From: Gammaproteobacteria bacterium | GTDB taxonomy: Bacteria; Pseudomonadota; Gammaproteobacteria; Arenicellales; JAOTYS01 | Assembly (NCBI GenBank): GCA_029861795.1 | Contig: JAOTYS010000186.1 | Span: 1 to 8,500 of the forward strand | Direction of reading: 5' to 3' | Length of the DNA: 8,500 nt | Part shown: positions 1 to 6,041 of the stretch, piece by piece | Layout: every line of letters starts with the position of its first letter | How positions within the stretch are numbered: the stretch's first letter is position 1 | Notes under the pieces: model-generated | Databases searched by the model: none | Seen by the model: only the letters and a program-made list of their open reading frames with translations | Told to the model about the DNA's origin: nothing | Program-made: the position numbers and the translations under genes

Positions 1-1
1 A

Positions 2-559
2 AATGGCGAACAGGCGTGTATCCTTTACGCAGAACATCGCCCCGACGTGGTGGTGATGGATGTGGCCATGCCGGGAATCGGTGGATTCGCGGCCGCTTCC
101 CGCATTCGATCCCGCGATCCAGAGAGTCGAATTGTGGTGCTGAGCGCACACGACGATGTCACATCGATCAAGCGCATGCTGGATATCGGGATAATGGGAT
201 ACATCGCCAAATCCAGTGCTACCAAAATCTTAGTTGAAGCGATTTACAAAGTTGCAGAGGGACAAAAATTCTTGGACCCCGGCATATCCGGCCGACTAGG
301 TTCGGGCTTAAGCGGAACGAAAGCCGATCCATTCGAGCTATTAAGCGATCAAGAGTTTGAGGTATTTCGATTGCTTGCCTTGGGTCACACCATCGCCGCG
401 TCCGCCAAGCTCCTTAACTTAACCCCTAAGCGAGCTAGCACATGTAACATTCACATCATGCACAAGCTCGGCGTCTCGAACGTGGCACAGCTCGCTCACG
501 TCGCGATCGAGCACGGCATCATCGATGAGACAGATCCCAAGAAGCGACCTCTTACGTGA
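2..559 (+). CDS. LuxR/NarL-family response regulator, GacA/UvrY-like (5' end cut by window edge)
   Basis: This is the C-terminal 185 residues of a two-component response regulator that would be phosphorylated by a sensor kinase and bind DNA as a dimer. The frame is open to the left edge, so the true start lies outside; about 35 residues (first beta strand and acidic pair) appear to be missing by comparison with GacA. Seen: the phospho-acceptor Asp in VVVMDVAMPGIGG (visible residue 20), the Ser switch residue in VVLSAHDD (about 48), the conserved Lys in GYIAKSS (about 70), a linker, then a GerE-type helix-turn-helix from DPFELLSDQE (about 110) to the end. The DPF-LLS linker and the ending resemble GacA/UvrY. 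Odd: the recognition helix reads PKRASTCNIHI where the family usually has PKTVxTYRxRI, so specificity or binding may be changed. It lies 85 bases before a co-directional c-di-GMP-type gene, perhaps in one operon. Family is secure; the GacA-like label is likely. Confidence 0.88.
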   Translation, partial: NGEQACILYAEHRPDVVVMDVAMPGIGGFAAASRIRSRDPESRIVVLSAHDDVTSIKRMLDIGIMGYIAKSSATKILVEAIYKVAEGQKFLDPGISGRLGSGLSGTKADPFELLSDQEFEVFRLLALGHTIAASAKLLNLTPKRASTCNIHIMHKLGVSNVAQLAHVAIEHGIIDETDPKKRPLT

Positions 560-644
560 AATGGCAAAGAAGTTTAGACCGAGTGAAAGAAGCAAAAAAC
601 TCCCTCATAGAATAGTGTAGAAGATTCGACAGAGGCATAGCTGG

Positions 645-2405
645 TTGACAAACGATGCAGAGGAAAAACGGCAAGCCACCTTCGCAAATACAATGACAGA
701 CCTAACAGACAAAATACCCCCGTCACCCGGAAGCAACATCTCTCCGACCGACAAATCCGAATGGTCATTCGATAGCATGATCATAACGCTGGACGCCCAT
801 AACAAGATTCGCTATCTCAACTCCGCGGCAGAAGCCTTAGTGGGGCACACTTGGGAGCAGATACAAGGACAGCCCTTAGAAGAGGTAATCGAGATTAGCA
901 ACACCGCCGATCGCCAAAGGATGTTCACCTGCATTGGCGACTGTCTGCTTGGCAAAGCCGAAGACGAGCAATGTATCGAACCGTTACTCATCGACCGAGG
1001 TGGCCAACAGAAAGTAATCAAACTGCTGGTCGGGCCAATCAAAGATCGCCAAGGCCAGCCCATTGGGGTCCAGTTATCGCTTGAAGATGTCACAGAACAA
1101 CACAACCTTGCGGAGAAACTCTCTTATCACACCCGACATGATGCGCTAACTGGATTGTTCAACCGTGATTCCTTTGAGCAGTGTGTCCGACAGGCGCTGG
1201 ACAATGCCACTCGAGGTCAACGGACATACGCCCTGTCCTATCTTGAGGTGGATCAGTACAAGACGATTAGTGACAGCTGTGGAATCACGGCGGCCGATCG
1301 GTTGTCTCAGTTCGTCACGGAACAACTCAAAGCAGAGGTTGCCGACTCATCGGTGCTGGCGAGACTGAGTGATAATCGATTCGGCATTCTTTTGGAAGGA
1401 TGCGCCCCGGAAGAGGCCACTTCACTTAACGAAAATATCAGTCGGTCCTTTCGTAACATTCCATTCCGATGGCTTGGCGATACGTTTCGCATTACCGTCA
1501 CCATTGGTGTTGTTCCGCTTCATCTGAAAAGTGGCGCCCTACATGAAGTACTAAGTGCCGCAGAGATCGGGTGCCGCCTGGCCCAGGACGCTGGCAGCCG
1601 AGCGGTACGTTTATGTGAACCGGGAACCGAGGAGTTTACGCGCTGGCGAGACAAGATGAGCTGGGTCTCAAGAATCACCAAGAGTGTAGAAGAGGACCGT
1701 TTTCGCCTAGGTTGTCAGCCCATTGTGCCGATCGGGGGAACCAGGCACCAAGGGCGGCATTTTGAAGTACTGCTATCCGCTATGAATGACGATGGGCAGT
1801 CGGTATCGGCTGGTGTGTTTATCCCGGTGGCGGAAAGCTACGGTCTAATGCCGACCATAGATCGCTGGGTAATCAAAAGCACCTTACAGGCGATTGAACG
1901 CGAGCCAGGTTCAACGACTTATGCTATCAATTTGTCAGGGACATCCGTGGCGGATGACGAACTGCTCGAGTACATCTTGGGCCAGTTTGAAACACATCCG
2001 GTACGTCCACAATCTATTTGCTTCGAGATTACGGAAACGACGGCCATCGCTGACATGCACAGAGCTGCTGAGTTCGCGCGAGAAATCAAACGTCTAGGTT
2101 GCGAACTTGCCCTGGACGACTTCGGTAGTGGATTTGCTTCGTTCGATTATTTGCGTAAGCTACCCGTCGACTATCTCAAGATCGACGGCAGTTTTGTCCG
2201 TGACATGTTAGAAGATTCCATCGATCACGCAATGGTTAAGGCCATCAATCAAGTGGGACATGAAGTAGGCTTGAAGACTATCGCCGAGTTTGTCGAGAGC
2301 GAAGAAATTCTGAGTGCACTATCTGAAATGGGTGTGGATTTCGCCCAAGGATACGCCATAGGCAAACCCCGGCCCATCGACCAAGTCATTTCCAAGAAAG
2401 TTTAA
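645..2405 (+). CDS. PAS-GGDEF-EAL protein with degenerate GGDEF site; probable c-di-GMP phosphodiesterase or receptor
   Basis: A 586-aa cytosolic signalling protein with no visible membrane segment or signal peptide. Order: a PAS sensor domain (about 38-152), a GGDEF domain (about 160-325, opening HDALTGLFNRD) and an EAL domain (about 345-580). The GGDEF motif is SDNRF (242-246), the first metal Asp is Glu201 in LEVDQYK, and the usual GDE of the nucleotide helix is ADR, so cyclase activity is not expected. The EAL domain keeps Glu374, Asn429, Glu461, DDFGSG (491-496), Lys512, Glu548 and Gln568, the residues for metal binding and hydrolysis of c-di-GMP. However, the Arg of ExLxR is Ser378 (EVLLS), which could weaken ligand binding. 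The start is TTG: it has an AGAGG nine bases upstream and an in-frame stop 25 bases before it, while the first ATG (693) has no Shine-Dalgarno. It probably works with the response regulator just upstream. Domains are secure; activity is inferred. Confidence 0.93.
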   Translation: MTNDAEEKRQATFANTMTDLTDKIPPSPGSNISPTDKSEWSFDSMIITLDAHNKIRYLNSAAEALVGHTWEQIQGQPLEEVIEISNTADRQRMFTCIGDCLLGKAEDEQCIEPLLIDRGGQQKVIKLLVGPIKDRQGQPIGVQLSLEDVTEQHNLAEKLSYHTRHDALTGLFNRDSFEQCVRQALDNATRGQRTYALSYLEVDQYKTISDSCGITAADRLSQFVTEQLKAEVADSSVLARLSDNRFGILLEGCAPEEATSLNENISRSFRNIPFRWLGDTFRITVTIGVVPLHLKSGALHEVLSAAEIGCRLAQDAGSRAVRLCEPGTEEFTRWRDKMSWVSRITKSVEEDRFRLGCQPIVPIGGTRHQGRHFEVLLSAMNDDGQSVSAGVFIPVAESYGLMPTIDRWVIKSTLQAIEREPGSTTYAINLSGTSVADDELLEYILGQFETHPVRPQSICFEITETTAIADMHRAAEFAREIKRLGCELALDDFGSGFASFDYLRKLPVDYLKIDGSFVRDMLEDSIDHAMVKAINQVGHEVGLKTIAEFVESEEILSALSEMGVDFAQGYAIGKPRPIDQVISKKV

Positions 2406-2438
2406 GTCTAGGCCCCAATGATTAGGGAAATCATCTTG

Positions 2439-2447
2439 TGCGATAAT
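2439..2447 (+). promoter_or_regulatory. Candidate extended -10 promoter element
   Basis: TGCGATAAT matches the extended -10 form (TGn followed by five of six bases of TATAAT). The -35 position holds only TGATTA, a poor match, which is tolerable for an extended -10 promoter. Transcription would begin near 2454 and give a leader of roughly 43 bases before the zinc-ribbon reading frame at 2497. Weak by itself; its position in front of a strong ribosome site is what makes it worth listing. Confidence 0.3.
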
Positions 2448-2460
2448 CGACGTCCGTCGA
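2447..2460. repeat. 14-bp perfect inverted repeat beside the candidate promoter
   Basis: TCGACG-TC-CGTCGA is a perfect palindrome around a 2-base centre, overlapping the last base of the candidate -10 element and its predicted start site. It could be an operator for a dimeric repressor, or a 5-bp hairpin with a GTCC loop at the 5' end of the transcript. The symmetry is directly visible; function is inferred. Confidence 0.35.
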
Positions 2461-2484
2461 CTGTTTTGCAGACCCTACGGGCCA

Positions 2485-2491
2485 AAGGAGG
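2485..2491 (+). promoter_or_regulatory. Near-consensus Shine-Dalgarno site for the small zinc-ribbon ORF
   Basis: AAGGAGG is fully complementary to the 16S rRNA anti-Shine-Dalgarno core. It is followed by five bases (CAGCA) and then ACG, in frame with 53 further sense codons. It is the best ribosome-binding sequence seen in front of any gene in this window, and it is what sets the proposed start, because no ATG, GTG or TTG lies at the proper distance in that frame. Confidence 0.55.
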
Positions 2492-2496
2492 CAGCA

Positions 2497-2661
2497 ACGA
2501 GCGAATCGGAACGCGGACTGCTGAAGCTCATCGGCGCTCTTCTCTGCCGTCTGGGCATTCACCACTTCCGAGTTATAGATGTGAATTATAGTTTTGGCAG
2601 TGGAAGTGTCGAAAAGGTCGAGTGTCGGCGTTGTGGCATGGTCACCACACGCAAAGGCTAG
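2497..2661 (+). CDS. Zinc-ribbon-like microprotein, 54 aa, ACG start (or a start-loss pseudogene)
   Basis: From the ACG at 2497 the frame runs 54 codons to TAG. The first residues read (M)SESERGLLKLIGALLCRLG, and the protein ends VECRRCGMVTTRKG. Cys17 and His22 (LLCRLGIHH) together with Cys43 and Cys46 (CRRC) make a plausible four-ligand zinc site in the style of small zinc-ribbon proteins. The middle, HHFRVIDVNYSFGSGSVEKV, would form the strands between the two knuckles. The in-frame stop before the ORF is near 2418, and the only earlier non-standard starts are CTG codons without a ribosome site. The AAGGAGG five bases before the ACG argues for translation from this codon, or that it was recently ATG. 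It stands alone, converging on the acyl-CoA dehydrogenase gene 52 bases away. I recall similar short LLC-GxH...CxRCG hypothetical proteins, but no function. Coding nature is moderately likely; the start codon is the open question. Confidence 0.5.
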   Translation, partial: TSESERGLLKLIGALLCRLGIHHFRVIDVNYSFGSGSVEKVECRRCGMVTTRKG

Positions 2662-2678
2662 TGGCAGGCCGTTGCTTT

Positions 2679-2737
2679 GGGTTAACGCTCAGGCTTCGAA
2701 TCAATCACTGCAATCAGAACTGTTCCGTAGTTAACCC
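2679..2737. repeat. Separated 8-bp inverted repeat between convergent genes
   Basis: GGGTTAAC (2679-2686) and GTTAACCC (2730-2737) are exact inverted copies around 43 bases, spanning the stop codon of the dehydrogenase. They could pair as a long-loop stem at the convergent ends of the small ORF and the dehydrogenase, but there is no T tract on either side and the core GTTAAC is itself palindromic, so chance is a fair explanation. The right arm lies inside dehydrogenase coding sequence. Confidence 0.2.
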
Positions 2738-4495
2738 TAAGGCAAATTCAGAACCAGTGGTAATGACACTGAGCAACGCACCCGATTGGGGCATAATATG
2801 GGTTGAATAGAACCGGGCGGTTACCACCTTCGTCTGATAGAAGTCGGCGTCCCCTTCCGCGGCATCTAGTCGCGCTCGAGCGGCCAATGCGGCTCTCCCC
2901 ATCTGCCAACCGCCACAAACCACGCCTAATAGACGAAGATACGGTACGGACGCGGCTGCGGGTCGTTGCGGATGCCCTTTGTGATTTGCAAGTATCCACT
3001 CCGTCGCCTTGGCTGCCGCATCAACCCCATTCGCGACGGCATGCGCAATTTGTTGCTCCCCCATCTGATTGAGTTCTTCTGAAATAGAACCCATGATCTT
3101 GATCAATTCTGCGACAGCCTCCCCACCATCGCGTACCACTTTTCTCCACACCAAGTCATTGGCTTGGATACCTGTGGTACCTTCGTAGATTGTCGTAATA
3201 CGCGCGTCACGAAAGTGCTGTGCGGCACCGGTCTCTTCAATGAACCCCATTCCGCCGTGCACTTGCACTCCGATGGAGGCCACATCATTGCCAACCTCAG
3301 TACACCATCCTTTGACGACGGGAGTCAGCAAATCGACCAAAGCCTGCTGCCGGCTGCGCTCCTCGTCATTCGGTTCACGCATGGCTCTATCCATCGCTGC
3401 CGCCGAAACACAAGCCAACGCTCGCGCCGCTTCGGTCTGACACTTCATTGTCATTAGCATCCGCCTGACATCCGGGTGCTCAATGATCGGCTGACGTTCC
3501 TTGGTCTCGGAACCGACGGCCGTGCCCTGGATTCGCTCTTTGGCATAATCACGGGCCTGCTGATAGGCACGCTCTCCCACGGAGACACCTTCAACACCCA
3601 CCGCGTGGCGAGCTAGGTTCATCATTGTGAACATATACTCCAGCCCACGATTTTCTTCCCCTACCAAATAGCCGACTGCCCCTGCGTTATCTCCATAGGC
3701 TAGGACTGCTGTGGGGCTTGCATGAATGCCGAGCTTGTGCTCCAACGATACGCAGCGAACGTCATTTCTGTCACCGATCTCGCCTGCGCTGTTGACATTA
3801 AACTTCGGCACCACGAACAGAGATATGCCCTTAACGCCTGCGGGTGCATCCGGTGTGCGAGCTAATACTAGATGAACGATATTGTCAGTGAGATCATGGT
3901 CGCCATAGGTGATGAAGATCTTCTGGCCGGTGATAAGAAAACGATCTCCATCTGGTATTGCTTTGGTACGAATCGCACTCAAATCGGAGCCCGCTTGCGC
4001 CTCGGTCAAATTCATTGTTCCGGCCCACTCCCCGGTCACAAGCCTTGGTAAGTATATGGTCTTGAGGTTTTCAGAACCGTGGCCTTCGATCGCGTGCACC
4101 GCGCTCTGGGTCAGCAACGGACACAGGCCAAATGAAAAATTGGCCGAATGCCACATTTCTTGCACAGCGGTGGAAACAAGCCAGGGCAAACCTTGCCCAC
4201 CATATTGCGGATCAAAGGGCAGACTGTTCCAGCCACCTTCAATAAAGGCTCGATACGCTTCTTTCCATCCATCCGGTGTGCGTACCACACCGTTTTCAAG
4301 TCTCGAGCCCTGTTGATCTCCGATTTGATTTAGGGGCGCCAGGACTTCGCTGGCCAGACGATTAGCCTCTTCCAGGATCGGGGTGATCAAGTCCGCGCAA
4401 TCCTCCGCTATGCCGGGCAGCTTCGACAGGCTCTCAATATCCGCAAGCTCGTGCAGCACGAATTGCATCTCACGCAGAGGAGCTCTATACGCCAT
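2714..4495 (-). CDS. Acyl-CoA dehydrogenase, DmdC/FadE5-like class with C-terminal extension
   Basis: An FAD enzyme that oxidises an acyl-CoA to the trans-2-enoyl-CoA and passes electrons to ETF. Residue numbers count from the upstream ATG (4498). Seen in order: the short N-terminal segment typical of this class (YRAPLREMQFVLHEL, 4-18), an all-alpha N domain, the beta domain with the FAD/substrate signature (MNLTEAQAGSDLSAIRT, 162-178, and KIFITYGD), and the C-terminal alpha domain with GGMGFIEE (415-422) and TIYEGTTGIQANDL (436-449). Glu439 in that motif is the expected catalytic base. A further helical domain (about 465-594) marks the roughly 600-aa class that includes DmdC (methylmercaptopropionyl-CoA dehydrogenase). 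Two ATGs are adjacent; I prefer the second (MAYRAPL) because family members begin that way, giving 593 aa. It lies downstream of an AMACR-like gene on the same strand and may share its substrate. The exact acyl chain cannot be read from the sequence. Confidence 0.93.
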   Translation of the reverse strand: MAYRAPLREMQFVLHELADIESLSKLPGIAEDCADLITPILEEANRLASEVLAPLNQIGDQQGSRLENGVVRTPDGWKEAYRAFIEGGWNSLPFDPQYGGQGLPWLVSTAVQEMWHSANFSFGLCPLLTQSAVHAIEGHGSENLKTIYLPRLVTGEWAGTMNLTEAQAGSDLSAIRTKAIPDGDRFLITGQKIFITYGDHDLTDNIVHLVLARTPDAPAGVKGISLFVVPKFNVNSAGEIGDRNDVRCVSLEHKLGIHASPTAVLAYGDNAGAVGYLVGEENRGLEYMFTMMNLARHAVGVEGVSVGERAYQQARDYAKERIQGTAVGSETKERQPIIEHPDVRRMLMTMKCQTEAARALACVSAAAMDRAMREPNDEERSRQQALVDLLTPVVKGWCTEVGNDVASIGVQVHGGMGFIEETGAAQHFRDARITTIYEGTTGIQANDLVWRKVVRDGGEAVAELIKIMGSISEELNQMGEQQIAHAVANGVDAAAKATEWILANHKGHPQRPAAASVPYLRLLGVVCGGWQMGRAALAARARLDAAEGDADFYQTKVVTARFYSTHIMPQSGALLSVITTGSEFALGLTTEQF

Positions 4496-4530
4496 CATCT
4501 CTTAGCATTTATTGCATGGTCATTTTCAGT

Positions 4531-4585
4531 ACCCGAGACACACGGGTGATGGGTGCTACCCAACAACATGCTGATCTGAAGCATG
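4531..4585. repeat. Cluster of three small hairpins between the two acyl-CoA genes
   Basis: Within the 131-base gap lie ACCCG/CGGGT (4531-4547, 7-base loop), TGGGT/ACCCA (4550-4562, 3-base loop) and CATGCT/AGCATG (4567-4585, 7-base loop). The GGGT/ACCC arms could also pair alternatively. On the - strand they come after the CoA-transferase stop and before the dehydrogenase start, so they could act as an mRNA stability or attenuation element. None has a T tract, so simple intrinsic termination is not supported. Confidence 0.3.
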
Positions 4586-4629
4586 CTACAAGCATATCCC
4601 AGCTGTCGCAAATCACAGCCGTGGATCAC

Positions 4630-5826
4630 TTAAATGATCCCATGTTGGGACAACGATGCGATGGCATCGGCGCTGTAACCAATCTCGGTCAAAATCTCCT
4701 GACCGTGCTCTCCGTGCGCCGGTGCGTGTCGGTATACATCAAACTCGAACTCACTCATCTTAATTGGAAAAACAAATTGCAATGTCGGGCCCTCATGTAG
4801 ATCATTGACCGTGACGAACATACCCCGCTCCTTTAGCTGCTCGTTCTCCATTGCCTCACTTAGCGTCAGCACCGGGGCTACACAACAATCGACGTTGTCG
4901 AACTTCTCCACCCAGAAGTCTTGCGAATACCCCCGGAAAATCTCAGCTATTTCCGCCCGCACCTCCTCGGCATCTGTACCTGTGACCCCGTACCGTTCTC
5001 TCAAATCCAGACGTCCCAGCGCCTCGCAAAATGCCACCCAGAACTTCTGTTCCAACGCACCGACTGCCATATAACGGTGATCCTTGGTTTCGTAAATCCC
5101 GTATCCTGGGGTTCCGCCCGTCAGATAATCCTCACCTCTCGGATTGGGTACACCATTTGCGAAGACAGCCATTAAAGGCATGATGGAGTGTGTCAGGGCA
5201 CAGTCCGTCATGGAGACATCAACATAACGCCCCCGGCCAGTTCGCTGCGCATCGACCAGTGCAGCGAGAATCCCCACTGCAGCGCTCAAAGAGCCGCCGG
5301 CCAGATCAGCGATTTGAAAATTTGGCAAAACCGGAGTGCCTCCTCGTTCGCCGATCTGATCTGTGATTCCTGCGTAAGCGCAATAATTAATATCGTGACC
5401 GGCGCGCCCGCGATAAGGCCCGGTCTGACCATAGCCTGAAAGCGAACAGTAGATGATCCTAGCGTTTAAACTTTCGACCGCCGGATAACCCACACCCAAT
5501 CTGTCGACCACACCGGGCCGAAACCCCTCGATAATGACATCGGCTCGCTTTGCCAGGTCGAGAAACACCTCCCTACCTTTCTCTCGCTTAAGATCAAGTT
5601 TGATCGATCGCTTATTCCTGTTTGTAGCCACGAAATAGCTAGACGTCGTTGTCCTGATGCGCCCCAGCTCCCGTGCGTAATCCCCCTGATGCGGATCCTC
5701 AACCTTCACTACATCCGCACCCAAATCGGCCAAGTGAAGGGTACAAACTGCTCCCGGTAACAAGCGTGTCATGTCAAGTACTCGTATGCCCTGAAGCGGC
5801 TTTGGTCGGTTACCGTTCGTGCTCAA
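4630..5826 (-). CDS. Family III CoA-transferase (CaiB/BaiF), alpha-methylacyl-CoA racemase-like
   Basis: A 398-aa cytosolic enzyme of the CaiB/BaiF fold. The N-terminal signature GIRVLDMTRLLPGAVCTLHLADLGADVVKVE (13-43) is classical. The AMACR branch is indicated by AGHDINYCAYAG (142-153), Asp174 in IADLAGGS, Glu246 in YGIYETKDHRYMAVGA and Arg103 in EGFRPGVVDRLG. These match the His/Asp pair, Glu and Arg of the M. tuberculosis racemase MCR, with the same 30-residue His-Asp spacing. The expected reaction is therefore epimerisation of 2-methylacyl-CoA from R to S so that a dehydrogenase can act; true CoA transfer remains possible. The start is TTG: GAGG lies eight bases upstream (5835-5838), and the next in-frame ATG falls inside the conserved signature. 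The dehydrogenase gene follows 134 bases downstream on the same strand, a sensible partner. Length is normal for the family. Confidence 0.92.
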   Translation of the reverse strand: MSTNGNRPKPLQGIRVLDMTRLLPGAVCTLHLADLGADVVKVEDPHQGDYARELGRIRTTTSSYFVATNRNKRSIKLDLKREKGREVFLDLAKRADVIIEGFRPGVVDRLGVGYPAVESLNARIIYCSLSGYGQTGPYRGRAGHDINYCAYAGITDQIGERGGTPVLPNFQIADLAGGSLSAAVGILAALVDAQRTGRGRYVDVSMTDCALTHSIMPLMAVFANGVPNPRGEDYLTGGTPGYGIYETKDHRYMAVGALEQKFWVAFCEALGRLDLRERYGVTGTDAEEVRAEIAEIFRGYSQDFWVEKFDNVDCCVAPVLTLSEAMENEQLKERGMFVTVNDLHEGPTLQFVFPIKMSEFEFDVYRHAPAHGEHGQEILTEIGYSADAIASLSQHGII

Positions 5827-5939
5827 TAGTCCAGCCTCAACAGTAGTTTCAGTTGATGGTATAAAGTGACATGCGGTTGCGTGGCTCCGCTGGCGCAGTA
5901 TAACCTCACGACATTAAGTGCGGAATTCGATTAGTATCG

Positions 5940-5959
5940 GTTGACAGTATGCTGTTAAC
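5940..5959. promoter_or_regulatory. 20-bp near-perfect palindrome, candidate operator in the divergent intergenic region
   Basis: GTTGACAGTATGCTGTTAAC consists of two 8-base arms around TATG, with one mismatched pair. It lies in the 215-base gap between the - strand CoA-transferase gene and the + strand glycerate kinase gene, about 82 bases before the kinase start. It overlaps a possible -35 (CTGTTA, 5952-5957) that is 17 bases from a fair -10 (CATAAT, 5975-5980). Size and symmetry suit a dimeric TetR- or GntR-type repressor. No regulator gene for it is visible here. Confidence 0.4.
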
Positions 5960-5974
5960 TCTCGGCTTTCACGC

Positions 5975-5980
5975 CATAAT
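5975..5980 (+). promoter_or_regulatory. Weak candidate -10 for the glycerate kinase gene
   Basis: CATAAT matches five of six -10 bases and sits 17 bases after CTGTTA (3 of 6 against TTGACA). Initiation near 5987 would leave a leader of about 55 bases. The better-looking TTGACA at 5941 has no -10 at a legal distance. Confidence 0.22.
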
Positions 5981-6041
5981 ACTCACTCCTTAAGCCCTGC
6001 GCGATTGAGCCACCCAAGAATTGAATGCCTAAGCTACTCAA

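Noticed and set aside
3909..4316. 135-codon + strand frame inside the dehydrogenase gene
   Set aside because: Antisense shadow of a clearly conserved coding region.
5941..5946. Consensus-like -35 TTGACA
   Set aside because: No -10 lies 15-19 bases downstream (GGCTTT there), so I read it as the left arm of the palindrome.
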